A DNA stretch of 17,009 bases from Chitinophagaceae bacterium UBA2791 (lineage in GTDB: Bacteria; Bacteroidota; Bacteroidia; Chitinophagales; Chitinophagaceae): assembly GCA_002352105.1 (NCBI GenBank), contig DEHV01000006.1, positions 78,254 to 95,262 on the forward strand, written 5' to 3'. Under the pieces are notes generated by a model that saw only the letters and a list, made by a program, of their open reading frames with translations, was not told the DNA's origin and did not search any database. The position numbers and the translations under genes were made by a program. Of the stretch, positions 6,232-14,153 are shown in pieces. Position 1 is the first letter of the stretch; each line of letters opens with the position of its first letter.

Positions 6232-6993
6232 ATGAAAAACCTGTTTCTTGCCGTATTGCTGGCGGCCGCTTTTAGCGCTACAGCACAAAGCGTAGGCATC
6301 AATACCAATACCCCGGCAGCCACCCTGCAAGTAGTAGGAGAACCTGCCACGGCCACCGTTGCAGATGGCGTGATGATACCTTCCCTGACCGGCAACCAGC
6401 TAAAAGCCAAAGACGCGGTATACACCAACGCGCGAACCGGCGTGATGGTATATATTACTGCAGCAGCATCTCCCACAACCGCCAAAACAACCAACGTAAG
6501 CGCTCCCGGTTTTTATTATTTTGATGGCGCTGTATGGCAGAGGACTGGCAGGTCTGTTCAGCCCGGACAGCTTTTGAATAGTGTTTTTGTAGATGATCCT
6601 CCCATGAGTCTACCTGCAAATTTCGAATCGGGAACGTTTACAGATCTCATCAGCTATGCTTATACGCCGGTTTACAATAATTCAAAAATAATGGCGCAAT
6701 ATCATAATAATAATTATTCCATAAGCGGAAGCACAGGATCGATAACCGATGAATTTCAATCGAATATATTGATAAATGGCTCATCCAGAACCGTGAATAC
6801 TCAAACTTCCTCAAGAGGCAATAATATCACATCATTCAGGACCGGAACACTTTTTCCCATAGCAGGGGTCTCGAATAATACCGTGACAACCGCCATAACA
6901 ATAAAGGTCCAGGTCAGAAGATCAGCAGGCGACGATTATATCAACTTTAATGGAACCAACGGCACGCTCATTATCCAGGAAATAGCCAATTAA
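6232..6993 (+). CDS. Secreted protein with probable phage-tail-fibre-like C-terminal domain
   Basis: Exported 253-aa protein of unknown function. Residues 1-18 are a signal peptide (MKNLFLAVLLAAAFSATAQS). Residues 21-35, VGINTNTPAATLQVV, match a short motif that opens many secreted Bacteroidota proteins and phage structural proteins ('vGIGTttP.atLdV'). GFYYFDGAVWQ (93-103) is another hallmark of that group. The last ~140 residues (SGTFTDLISYAYTPVYNNSK at 133-152, NSKIMAQYHNNNYSISGS, and ITIKVQVRRSAGDDYINFNG ending in GTLIIQEI) read like the trimeric beta-sandwich tip found on tail fibres and collagen-like proteins, where a 'YkVQ....t.yIN' segment precedes a C-terminal 'i.v.EI'. I infer a surface or extracellular adhesive role. 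It is 9 nt upstream of the next gene, so co-transcribed. Confidence 0.85.
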   Translation: MKNLFLAVLLAAAFSATAQSVGINTNTPAATLQVVGEPATATVADGVMIPSLTGNQLKAKDAVYTNARTGVMVYITAAASPTTAKTTNVSAPGFYYFDGAVWQRTGRSVQPGQLLNSVFVDDPPMSLPANFESGTFTDLISYAYTPVYNNSKIMAQYHNNNYSISGSTGSITDEFQSNILINGSSRTVNTQTSSRGNNITSFRTGTLFPIAGVSNNTVTTAITIKVQVRRSAGDDYINFNGTNGTLIIQEIAN

Positions 6994-7002
6994 AACCTCA
7001 GG

Positions 7003-8406
7003 ATGAAAAAAGCTTTATTGATCGCCTTGGCCCTGGTAGTTGTTATATATACAAAAGCTCAAAACGGGCTGTACAAGAACGGCGCAGGATTGTATATTGC
7101 TTCAGGCAGCGCCTTGTTTGTTAACGGCAGCTTTACCAATACCGGGGGCGCCCTGCAAAACAACGGCACGCTAAGAATAACGGGCAACATCACCAACAAC
7201 CAAACGATGAATGTCTATGCCGGCAGGTTGGTCTTGAACGGAAGCGCCGTTCAAACCCTCGGCGGCGCGGCAGATATACTCACCAGGGACCTGGAAATAG
7301 ACAATTCGGCAGGAGCTATCCTGAACCTAACGCTAAAGGTCGATCGCAGGGTCGTCTTTACCAACGGCATCATTACCGCTTCAGTAGCAGCCGCGCCCTT
7401 ATGGTTCACAGCATCAGCCACGCACACTGACGTATCTGACGCCGCGCACGTAAACGGCTATGTGGTCAAGGAAGGCACAGGCAATTTTACCTATCCCGTC
7501 GGCGACGGTATACGATACCAGCGGGTAAGGGTAAATGCTACCGCAAATGCCAGCGGTATACTGGTAAGATATACTCCCGGAGATGCAGGCTTCGCTCCCT
7601 TCGGCGCTACCGGCGCATCGCCCGTGCCGCTGCTTTATCGCAACGCCAGAGAATACTGGGATATCAGCCCGCTAAGCGCCGCTACCGGCACGGTAACCCT
7701 CTATTGGGATGATTACAACAATTTGGGTATTGCCAGCATAGCTCATCTGAGGGTCGCTCACAAACGCGGCGGCAACTGGCTCAACGAAGGCGCCACAGGC
7801 GTTAGCGGCACGACAGCCGCGGGCAGGCTTACCAGCGCTTCCATAAACGCCTGGAGCCCCTTTACGCTAGGCAGCGTCAACAGTCTGTCAACGCTACCTG
7901 TAAGCTGGCTGCAGTTGGGCGCTACGCTCAATGCCAATAATCAGGCAGTGATAAGCTGGCAGGTAAGCGAATCGAATGTGGCTGATTACCGGATTGAAAA
8001 AAGCGTTGACGGGCGGCAGTTTGTAACCATCGGACAGTTGAATAGTAAGGGCGATGGCAGCAATAGCTACAGCTTTACGGAAGCCGATCGGCTTACCGCC
8101 AATGCTTATTATCGCATTAAGCAGATTGATATAGATGGACAATACGCGTATTCGCCGATCATCCGGTTGCAGGGTTCAGATGCGATAAACGATAGGATAA
8201 CGGTATATCCGATGCCGTTTACAACCGGCTTTACGGTAACCAGCAAAAAAGCGCAGAAAGCCAATCTTATCAACGCGCGGGGGCAGGTACTGCAACACAT
8301 ACAGCTCAGCCCGGGCGCCAACTATATCAGCGCTGGCGGACTGGGAAGCGGCATTTATTATCTTGCCGCTGAAAACGGCAATACGCAGAAGCTGGTGAAA
8401 CAATAG
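7003..8406 (+). CDS. T9SS type A sorting-domain protein (secreted/surface cargo)
   Basis: A 467-aa protein predicted to cross the inner membrane by Sec and the outer membrane by the type IX secretion system. Residues 1-19 are a signal peptide (MKKALLIALALVVVIYTKA). Residues 20-125 are a Gly/Asn-rich repeat region with beta-solenoid character (SGSALFVNGSFTNTGGALQ, then NNGTLRITGNITNN). A beta-rich region follows to about 290. Residues 297-390 form a fibronectin-III-like module (DYRIEKSVDGRQFVTIGQ, then YYRIKQIDIDGQYAYSP) that commonly precedes the sorting domain. Residues 399-467 are the C-terminal type A domain: VYPMPFTTGF (usual consensus YPNP), LINARGQVLQ, GLGSGIYYLAAENG, and QKLVKQ at the end. 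It follows the fibre-like gene by 9 nt. No enzyme domain is visible, so a structural or adhesive surface role is likely. Confidence 0.92.
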   Translation: MKKALLIALALVVVIYTKAQNGLYKNGAGLYIASGSALFVNGSFTNTGGALQNNGTLRITGNITNNQTMNVYAGRLVLNGSAVQTLGGAADILTRDLEIDNSAGAILNLTLKVDRRVVFTNGIITASVAAAPLWFTASATHTDVSDAAHVNGYVVKEGTGNFTYPVGDGIRYQRVRVNATANASGILVRYTPGDAGFAPFGATGASPVPLLYRNAREYWDISPLSAATGTVTLYWDDYNNLGIASIAHLRVAHKRGGNWLNEGATGVSGTTAAGRLTSASINAWSPFTLGSVNSLSTLPVSWLQLGATLNANNQAVISWQVSESNVADYRIEKSVDGRQFVTIGQLNSKGDGSNSYSFTEADRLTANAYYRIKQIDIDGQYAYSPIIRLQGSDAINDRITVYPMPFTTGFTVTSKKAQKANLINARGQVLQHIQLSPGANYISAGGLGSGIYYLAAENGNTQKLVKQ

Positions 8407-8470
8407 GAATGGATGAATGATAATAGGAAATCAACTTCAATTACCAAACGATGCCCTGATAATAATCCCC

Positions 8471-8812
8471 TTAGATTCTCCTCAGCAAACTTCCGGAGAG
8501 GGCGCCGAGTCCGCCCACCAGCGAGCCAATAAAGGCGGTGAAGAGGATCAGTAGAAAAGAAGAACCGCCCAGGGGGAGTATGCTGGCGACTTTGGCCGAA
8601 AGCAGCCCCTGGTTTTGCGAATCGATGATCCAGGATAAGATCCCCCATAATAGAAATATTCCCAGGACGCCCGTTAAAAAAGCCTTTGCCGGCGGCTGAT
8701 AGATCATGATCGCTACCAGGAAGGCCGCGGCGCCGACGCTCCACCAGGGAAGGTATAGCCCGCATACAAAACCCGATAAAGCGGTTAATAATATGGTTAC
8801 TGTAAACTTCAT
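8471..8812 (-). CDS. Small integral membrane protein, unknown function
   Basis: A 113-aa hydrophobic protein with about four membrane spans: residues 3-19, 25-39, 44-63 and 82-108, the last rich in small residues (FIGSLVGGLGALSGSLL). It ends in a basic RRI. The frame opens two codons earlier at a TTG, but the ATG at 8810-8812 (MKFTVTILLTALSGF) is the more natural start. It lies 75 nt downstream of the penicillin-acylase-family gene on the same strand and may share its transcript. I do not recognise a named family. It is convergent with the T9SS gene; the 64-bp gap between them shows no hairpin. Confidence 0.75.
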   Translation of the reverse strand: MKFTVTILLTALSGFVCGLYLPWWSVGAAAFLVAIMIYQPPAKAFLTGVLGIFLLWGILSWIIDSQNQGLLSAKVASILPLGGSSFLLILFTAFIGSLVGGLGALSGSLLRRI

Positions 8813-8887
8813 ATACAAAGAGTTGCTGTATTTTTTTTAAAACTGAATCTTAACGCTTGCTGTATCTCCGTTAAAGAGAAACAGCGG

Positions 8888-11335
8888 TCAATCTTTTCCG
8901 AACTTCATCACAAACCTGATCCTTTTATCGTCCTGCTCCTGCGGGCTCATCAACCATAGGCTGTGATATTTGCCCTCTGTCCAGTCGTCAATAAAACTAT
9001 CATAATACCTGCTTCCGGGGTTCCCGCTTTGCCCGCCCGGATAGATGCCAAAGGCTTCCGTCTTATCGGTCAACTGCACGATCATGCGCCAGCTCGGGCC
9101 CTGGTACTGCTTGGCGGCATTGATGATGTTAACGCCGCCGCCCGCGTTGATATGCAACCGGCTCAACGGCTCAAGCCTCAGCAAATGCCTGATGCCCGTA
9201 TCCTTATACTTTCCCCAGGCACCCCCCCCCTCCTTTTCTTTTGCGGCCAGGTAGGACACGCATTTTCTAAAGGCGTTCGTTACCCTGTCTTCCAGGGTTT
9301 CCACGCCGGGCGTGGCGATATTGTCGATAAAAGAAAAAGCGGAATCTTTTTTAAGCGCGTCGATAAGCGTATAAGGTTCGGGTTTAGTTACCGGGGATGG
9401 CGCCTGCGCCAGCTCATCATTCCAGATAAACTGCTCAAGCAGCTCAAACCAGGCCGTAAAGATCGTAGGTCCCTGCTCCCCGGGATTATTGAACCGGTTC
9501 CAGCGTTTTACGATATCCAGGTATTTACGGTCTTCCGCGCCCAGCTCGTTTTCCTTCAGATGATTTAAAAGAAGGGGCAACGCCGTTTCCGCAAAGACAT
9601 TGTAATTGTTGATCTGCAGGCGCTGCATATCCTCGACAGTGATCCCTTCCATCTCCGATAGGAACCGGTTGATGATCAGACCGCGATAAACATCATAAGA
9701 GCCGCCCAAATAATAAGGATAACTCGTATCGGCGGGCATCTGGTTGGCGCTGCTTACAAATCCGTGCGCAGGGTTCAGCAGATGGGGGTTTTCCTGTTGT
9801 GGGACCGACTGCCGCCACATAAAGCTGCTGTCTGTTCCCGGCATGATAAAATCGCCCTGCCGTCTCCATTTGGCGGGGAATTCGCCCTGCTGCCAGATGG
9901 CTATATCGCCATCTTTGCCGGCAAACACAAAGTTCTGCCCCGGGCATTTATAATCCCTGATAGCGGCCAGATAATCCTGGTAGTTTGCCGACATATTCAG
10001 CAGGTAAAATGTTTTAAGCTCATTGGAGCCTTCATGCGCTTTCCATTGTACCGCCAGCGGCTCTGCCCCTGATACGCGTCCGCCGCCGGAATAATGCTTG
10101 TCGTACATCACCGGGCCGAATACGGTATAAGCCACGGTTTCCCTGAACGTCTCCCCGCCCCTGATGAGATAGTCTTCCGCCTGGAGCGTCGCCTTCTTCC
10201 ATTCGCCATTAAAAAAATATTCCGTTTGCGACGCGTCTTTAAACCGGATACGGTAATAATCGCGCACATCCCTGGCGGCATTGGTTACGCCCCAGGCAAT
10301 ATTATCGTTGAACCCGATAATGACAGTAGGCGCGCCGGGGAAGCTCACGCCATAGACATTAATGTTTTTGGTAGTGATCTGCATTTCATACCATAAGGAC
10401 GGCAGGTTCAGGCCCAGGTGAGGATCATTGCAAAGGATGGGGCGGCCGCTACGGGTTTTTGTTCCCGCCGCTACCCAGTTGTTGCTGCCATTGTCCTTAT
10501 CCGTTTTAACAGGTTGAACATGGGCGCTATCCTTCCATTGAAAATACAGGGAATCTGCGGAAAGAGGCGCGACGGGCTTCACAGATGGCGCATCGAATGC
10601 CGTTCCCCGGGGGATCACCGGGTAAAGAGAGTCCTGTATCAGCGGATACAGCTTATTAAAATCTTCCTCGGAAAAAAAAGATTTGGCATTGGTATATTCA
10701 ATATCATTTTCATTGCCTGTAAGATCCAGGCTCATGTATTTCAGGAACAAAGCTGTTTTCAGGTTGGTCCATTTTTCGGGATAGTAATTAAGCAGGCGGT
10801 ATTCAAGAGGAAGATCGGAAATGGCGAGCTGCCCGATATAACTGTTCACTCCCTGCGTATAGGCATTGAGTATAGACCGGGTAACCGGGTCTCTTTCCAT
10901 GGCTTCAAGGGATCTCCTGGCTCCGTAAAGCATGCCCAGGCGGCGCATGTTGCGGTCGTTGTTCAGGTAAACGCTGTCCGTCCCTGCGCCGAGGATCTCT
11001 GAAAGCCTGCCTGCGGCGACATGCGTTTGAAATTCCATCTGCCATAACCTGAACTTCGCATGCAGGTAACCCTGTATAAAAAAAGCATCCTCTTCTTCTT
11101 CGGCAAAAAGATGGGGAACCAGGCGCTCGTCAAAATAAACGGTCGCCCTGTTTTTTAACCCGGGCAGGTTGATATCGGCGTTAAAATCCTTGTCCGCGGG
11201 TTCCGCATTCTGCCAGAAGCCATGCTGGGGACTGACGAAACGCCCTAACGACGGAATATTGTTGATGGGATTGTCCAGGATAACGATCAGGGCGACGGTC
11301 AGCAATAAGGAAATAACAAAATAAATGATCCGCAT
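8888..11335 (-). CDS. Penicillin acylase family protein (Ntn-hydrolase)
   Basis: Member of the N-terminal-nucleophile hydrolases that cleave amide bonds in penicillins, acyl-homoserine lactones or other N-acyl compounds; the natural substrate here is unknown. The 815-aa precursor starts with a hydrophobic segment (residues 3-20) acting as signal peptide or anchor, so the enzyme should be periplasmic or membrane-bound. The alpha-part holds AFFIQGYLHAKFRLWQMEF (84-102) and GRLSEILG. GSNNWVAAG at 283-291 marks the autocleavage site: Ser284 would become the N-terminal nucleophile of the beta chain, followed by GRPILCNDPHLGL. The C-terminus GGQSGNPGSRYYDSFIDDW is typical. Length is normal for the family. 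It is 55 nt downstream of bioF and upstream of a small membrane protein. A run of nine G residues in the coding strand sits near residue 700. Confidence 0.93.
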   Translation of the reverse strand: MRIIYFVISLLLTVALIVILDNPINNIPSLGRFVSPQHGFWQNAEPADKDFNADINLPGLKNRATVYFDERLVPHLFAEEEEDAFFIQGYLHAKFRLWQMEFQTHVAAGRLSEILGAGTDSVYLNNDRNMRRLGMLYGARRSLEAMERDPVTRSILNAYTQGVNSYIGQLAISDLPLEYRLLNYYPEKWTNLKTALFLKYMSLDLTGNENDIEYTNAKSFFSEEDFNKLYPLIQDSLYPVIPRGTAFDAPSVKPVAPLSADSLYFQWKDSAHVQPVKTDKDNGSNNWVAAGTKTRSGRPILCNDPHLGLNLPSLWYEMQITTKNINVYGVSFPGAPTVIIGFNDNIAWGVTNAARDVRDYYRIRFKDASQTEYFFNGEWKKATLQAEDYLIRGGETFRETVAYTVFGPVMYDKHYSGGGRVSGAEPLAVQWKAHEGSNELKTFYLLNMSANYQDYLAAIRDYKCPGQNFVFAGKDGDIAIWQQGEFPAKWRRQGDFIMPGTDSSFMWRQSVPQQENPHLLNPAHGFVSSANQMPADTSYPYYLGGSYDVYRGLIINRFLSEMEGITVEDMQRLQINNYNVFAETALPLLLNHLKENELGAEDRKYLDIVKRWNRFNNPGEQGPTIFTAWFELLEQFIWNDELAQAPSPVTKPEPYTLIDALKKDSAFSFIDNIATPGVETLEDRVTNAFRKCVSYLAAKEKEGGGAWGKYKDTGIRHLLRLEPLSRLHINAGGGVNIINAAKQYQGPSWRMIVQLTDKTEAFGIYPGGQSGNPGSRYYDSFIDDWTEGKYHSLWLMSPQEQDDKRIRFVMKFGKD
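9232..9240 (-). repeat. Nine-G homopolymer inside the penicillin acylase gene
   Basis: Nine C on the plus strand are nine G in the coding strand, read as the end of GAG, two GGG codons and GG of GGT (E-G-G-G-A-W-G). The frame is intact as given. Gain or loss of one G would truncate the last ~115 residues, so this is a potential slippage site or, alternatively, a place prone to sequencing error. Confidence 0.8.
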
Positions 11336-11362
11336 GATTGGAACAGGATATTTAATATTGTT

Positions 11363-11394
11363 TAAAAGTAAAGAAATTAAGCAATATTCCTCAA
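11363..11394 (-). promoter_or_regulatory. Weak promoter candidate for the penicillin acylase gene
   Basis: On the minus strand TTG (11392-11394, at the end of bioF) is followed after 21 nt by TACTTTTA (11363-11370), one mismatch from TAnnTTTG. The 55-bp gap after bioF is AT-rich. The gene may instead be transcribed together with bioF. Confidence 0.25.
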
Positions 11395-12497
11395 CCGGCG
11401 ATCATGCCTGCGGCCCGTTGAATTTCGTCTATCGTATTAAACGCATGCAGGACCATGCGAAGCCGTTCTTTTCCCTGCGGGACCGTTGGCGATAATATCG
11501 GCCGGAGATCGAAGCCTTTCTCCTGCAGGCGCGAAGCCATGTCCTTTACCTGCCGGTTGCCGGGAATGATGATCGCCTGTATCGGCGTTTCGCTTTCCGA
11601 AATCACCAGCTTTCCCGCGGCAGCGGCGCGAAATGCCGCAACCAGCGATTGCAGGCGGTTGCGTTCTTCCTGCATGCCCGGGAAAAGCGAATAGGCCGCC
11701 CTTATCGCCAACGCCGCCGATGCAGGCATGGCAGTGGTATAGATGAACGGTCTGCTGAAATTAATGAGATAATCGCGTAATAGACTACTGCAGGCAATAG
11801 CCGCGCCATGACAACCCAGCGCCTTGCCGAAGGTATATATCCGCGCAAAACAATCCTCATGCAATTGCAGCATCTGGACCAACCCCTCCCCCTTCTCGCC
11901 GATAACGCCCACGGCATGCGCTTCGTCAACGATCAGCATGGCCCGATGCCGCCGGCACAGGGAAACCATCTCCCGGAGCGGCGCGCTATCGCCATCCATG
12001 GAGAAGATCGATTCGGTTACGACAAATATATTTCCCGAAGCGCCGCTGAGTTTTTTTTCCAGGTCTTCCAGGTCGTTGTGCGCAAAAGAAAAGGAGCGCG
12101 CCTGGCTTAGCCTGACGCCGTCGCGGATAGACGCATGACTCAGCTGGTCGTACAATATCGTATCGCCGCGCTGGGGAACGCTCCCCAGCAGACCGGTATT
12201 GGCGTCGTACCCGGAGTTAAAGATCAGCGCCGAAGGCGAAGCGTGAAACTGTGCGATCTGTTTTTCTGTTTCCTCTATCAGACGATAGTTGCCCGATATC
12301 AGCCGGGAGCCCGTTGAGCCGTACAATTTCTCCTGCCCGGCAGCATGGTCAATAACGCTTTCGATCCGTTTATTCCTGACCACGCCGAGGTAATCGTTTG
12401 AGCAGAGGTCAATGCCCGCGCCCGTGATCGCCAGGCGCCGTAGCGCGTCTTCTTCCCTACGCCGTTGTAACCTGTTATTCAGAAAATCTTCATTCAT
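11391..12497 (-). CDS. bioF: 8-amino-7-oxononanoate synthase (PLP enzyme, biotin pathway)
   Basis: PLP-dependent alpha-oxoamine synthase that condenses pimeloyl-thioester with alanine in biotin synthesis. The frame is open from 12542, but I start at the ATG 12495-12497 (MNEDFLNNRLQRRREEDALR), because homologues begin here and the earlier codons look like leader. This gives 368 aa. Motifs are IDLCSNDYLGV (29-39), GSTGSRLISGNY (60-71), LIFNSGYDANTG (91-102), YDQLSHASIRDG (116-127), VDEAHAVGVIG (190-200; Asp191 contacts the PLP ring) and YTFGKALGCHG (221-231), with Lys225 as the Schiff-base lysine. The close paralogues KBL and serine palmitoyltransferase are alternatives, but CSNDYLG and the overall length favour BioF. 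No other bio genes are in the window, so the pathway is dispersed here. It is divergent from miaE across 47 bp. Confidence 0.87.
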   Translation of the reverse strand: MNEDFLNNRLQRRREEDALRRLAITGAGIDLCSNDYLGVVRNKRIESVIDHAAGQEKLYGSTGSRLISGNYRLIEETEKQIAQFHASPSALIFNSGYDANTGLLGSVPQRGDTILYDQLSHASIRDGVRLSQARSFSFAHNDLEDLEKKLSGASGNIFVVTESIFSMDGDSAPLREMVSLCRRHRAMLIVDEAHAVGVIGEKGEGLVQMLQLHEDCFARIYTFGKALGCHGAAIACSSLLRDYLINFSRPFIYTTAMPASAALAIRAAYSLFPGMQEERNRLQSLVAAFRAAAAGKLVISESETPIQAIIIPGNRQVKDMASRLQEKGFDLRPILSPTVPQGKERLRMVLHAFNTIDEIQRAAGMIAG

Positions 12498-12500
12498 ATC

Positions 12501-12528
12501 TTTGAGCTCCGAAGGTCTTGATATTTTG
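12501..12528 (+). promoter_or_regulatory. Possible promoter of miaE
   Basis: TTTG (12501-12504), a 17-nt spacer and TATTTTG (12522-12528) lie within the 47-bp space between bioF and miaE. The -7 box is one base shorter than TAnnTTTG and the spacing is at the short end. The implied leader is about 10 nt, so a leaderless-like or short-leader transcript would be expected. Confidence 0.3.
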
Positions 12529-12544
12529 ACAAATACAAACAACT

Positions 12545-13147
12545 ATGGAACAAGCGGAAAAAAATATTTTAGGGCTCCAGTTGCCGACCGATCCGAGATG
12601 GGTAGACCTGGCGGCGATCTCGCTGGAAGAGATCCTTACCGATCATGCGTATTGCGAGCAGAAAGCCGCTACCAGTTGTATTTCGCTGATACAGCGGTAC
12701 CCGGATAAAGGCCGGATGGTGCGCGAGCTCTCTCCCATTGTTACGGAAGAATGGGGGCATTTCCGGCTGGTGTTGGCAGAACTGGATAAAAGAAAGCTGC
12801 GCCTCGGCAGGCAGCGAAAAGACCAATATGTAAACAAGCTGATGGAGTTTCAGAAAAAAGGCGGCAGCGAGGAGGACCGGCTGCTGGACCGCCTGCTTAT
12901 TTTTGCCCTTATTGAAGCGAGGAGCTGCGAACGTTTTAAAAGACTTAGCGAGGGACTGGAAGATGAATACCTCCGGAATTTTTACCGCCGCTTTATGGAA
13001 AGCGAAGCGGGACATTATCATTTATTCATCGAGCTGGCAGAATACTATATAGACAAGCAGAAAGTCCGCCAGCGATGGAAGGAATGGCTGGACTATGAAG
13101 CCAGGATCATCGCGCAACTCGAGGTCAGGGGCGACCGGATGCACTGA
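12545..13147 (+). CDS. miaE: tRNA-(ms2io6A37) hydroxylase, di-iron
   Basis: Oxygen-dependent di-iron enzyme that hydroxylates the isopentenyl group of ms2i6A at position 37 of tRNAs reading U-starting codons. The 200-aa length is normal. The four-helix ferritin-like iron ligands are visible: Glu38 in CEQKAA, Glu69 and His72 in EEWGHF, Glu124 in IEARSCERF, and Glu154 and His157 in ESEAGHYHLF, giving the two ExxH motifs. The N-terminus LGLQLPTDPRWVDLA is typical. The enzyme needs the products of miaA and miaB, which are not in the window. It is divergent from bioF, and its last 23 bp overlap the end of the oppositely oriented GSCFA gene. Confidence 0.94.
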   Translation: MEQAEKNILGLQLPTDPRWVDLAAISLEEILTDHAYCEQKAATSCISLIQRYPDKGRMVRELSPIVTEEWGHFRLVLAELDKRKLRLGRQRKDQYVNKLMEFQKKGGSEEDRLLDRLLIFALIEARSCERFKRLSEGLEDEYLRNFYRRFMESEAGHYHLFIELAEYYIDKQKVRQRWKEWLDYEARIIAQLEVRGDRMH

Positions 13148-14129
13148 TAAAATAGGCCAGCTCCTCTTCAAGATCGAGAAAGGGATATTTCTCCATCAAC
13201 GCCCGGGCTTTCTCCGCATGCAGCAACAGGAATTGCTTATGCGCTTCCGTAGAAGCATGGAAGGGCTTGTGCTTGCGGGCTGCGATGATCTTCTGTACTT
13301 CCCGGCTCAGCGCCCCCGACTCATCGTTCACATAGTGTTCCATGAACTTCTCAATAACGAACCGGGTGGCCTGGTAATTGGGATGGGCCATATCAATATC
13401 ATAAAAGCGATAATCCCTTAGCACGTCTATGACCAGCTCGTAGGCGGGAAAATAATACAGCCTGTCGAATTTGCGCGCCAGATGGTGCGTCGCTTCCAGC
13501 AAGCGCGCCTTGCTGCGGTTGTTTTCGATAACCCCGTCGCGAAGATGCCGAACGGGACTTACGGTAAAGATCACGCGTAGATCGGGATTGAACCGGAATA
13601 CCCGGTAGAGGCAGTTGTCCAGCGCGATATTGATCTCCTCGATGGTCATGAGGCGCTTCTCAAAAAAGGAAGCCGGCGCCCGGTGGCAGTTTGCGACGGG
13701 CTCATTTCCGGGCATCAGCCGGTAAGAAAAAGCCGTGCCCAGCGTGATGATCAGCCATTGCGCTTCTTTTAGAAAGGCATGCGCCTGCCGTTGCGACCTG
13801 TTGATCTGCTCCAGCGCCTTTTCCCTGCTCATATCCGAAAAACGGCTATGGTGTTGCCAGCTTTGCCAAAGCTCATTTAAATACACAAGATCGCCCTCGC
13901 CATACTGTTTTTGATCTATATAGGAAAGCAGGCTGGAAGCCACGCTGGAAGGGTCGAAAATAATGCCGTTAGGGTTTTGCAGGATGCGAAACTTCATCTC
14001 TTCCAGGCTGCCGCCGATATGTTCGGTAAAGCAGGAGCCCGTCATCATCACCTTATCCCGGTAATCGATTTTTACCGGAGGAGAGGAAATATCTATATCC
14101 AGGAACATTTTCATGCGATCGATCTTCAT
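13125..14129 (-). CDS. GSCFA-family protein (SGNH-hydrolase-like)
   Basis: Protein of the GSCFA family, named after the motif seen here as GSCFTEHIG at 31-39. I infer an SGNH-type hydrolase fold: Ser32 sits where the nucleophile would be, and DMAH at 246-249 (in YDIDMAHPNYQA) resembles the block V Asp-x-x-His pair. VIFTVSPVRHLRDG (186-199) is also characteristic. No signal peptide is seen, so it should be cytoplasmic. The 334-aa length fits. The substrate is unknown. The start is ATG at 14129; an in-frame ATG 15 nt later (MKMFLDIDI) or 21 nt later is also possible. It is the last gene of the metK-Nudix-rlmB-lyase operon, 24 nt after the lyase, and its stop lies inside the 3' end of miaE on the other strand. 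Confidence 0.87.
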   Translation of the reverse strand: MKIDRMKMFLDIDISSPPVKIDYRDKVMMTGSCFTEHIGGSLEEMKFRILQNPNGIIFDPSSVASSLLSYIDQKQYGEGDLVYLNELWQSWQHHSRFSDMSREKALEQINRSQRQAHAFLKEAQWLIITLGTAFSYRLMPGNEPVANCHRAPASFFEKRLMTIEEINIALDNCLYRVFRFNPDLRVIFTVSPVRHLRDGVIENNRSKARLLEATHHLARKFDRLYYFPAYELVIDVLRDYRFYDIDMAHPNYQATRFVIEKFMEHYVNDESGALSREVQKIIAARKHKPFHASTEAHKQFLLLHAEKARALMEKYPFLDLEEELAYFISASGRP

Positions 14130-14153
14130 TTCATTGCCCGGCTATGCCCGGGA

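Noticed and set aside
10418..11002. 194-codon plus-strand open frame opposite the penicillin acylase gene
   Set aside because: Antisense shadow of a well-supported family gene; no domain or signal seen. The same holds for open frames at 8963-9568, 2032-2697 and 14385-14996.
12498..12542. 15-codon N-terminal extension of bioF from 12542
   Set aside because: It uses a non-ATG start, almost reaches miaE, and covers the intergenic promoter-like region; the ATG at 12497 fits the family.
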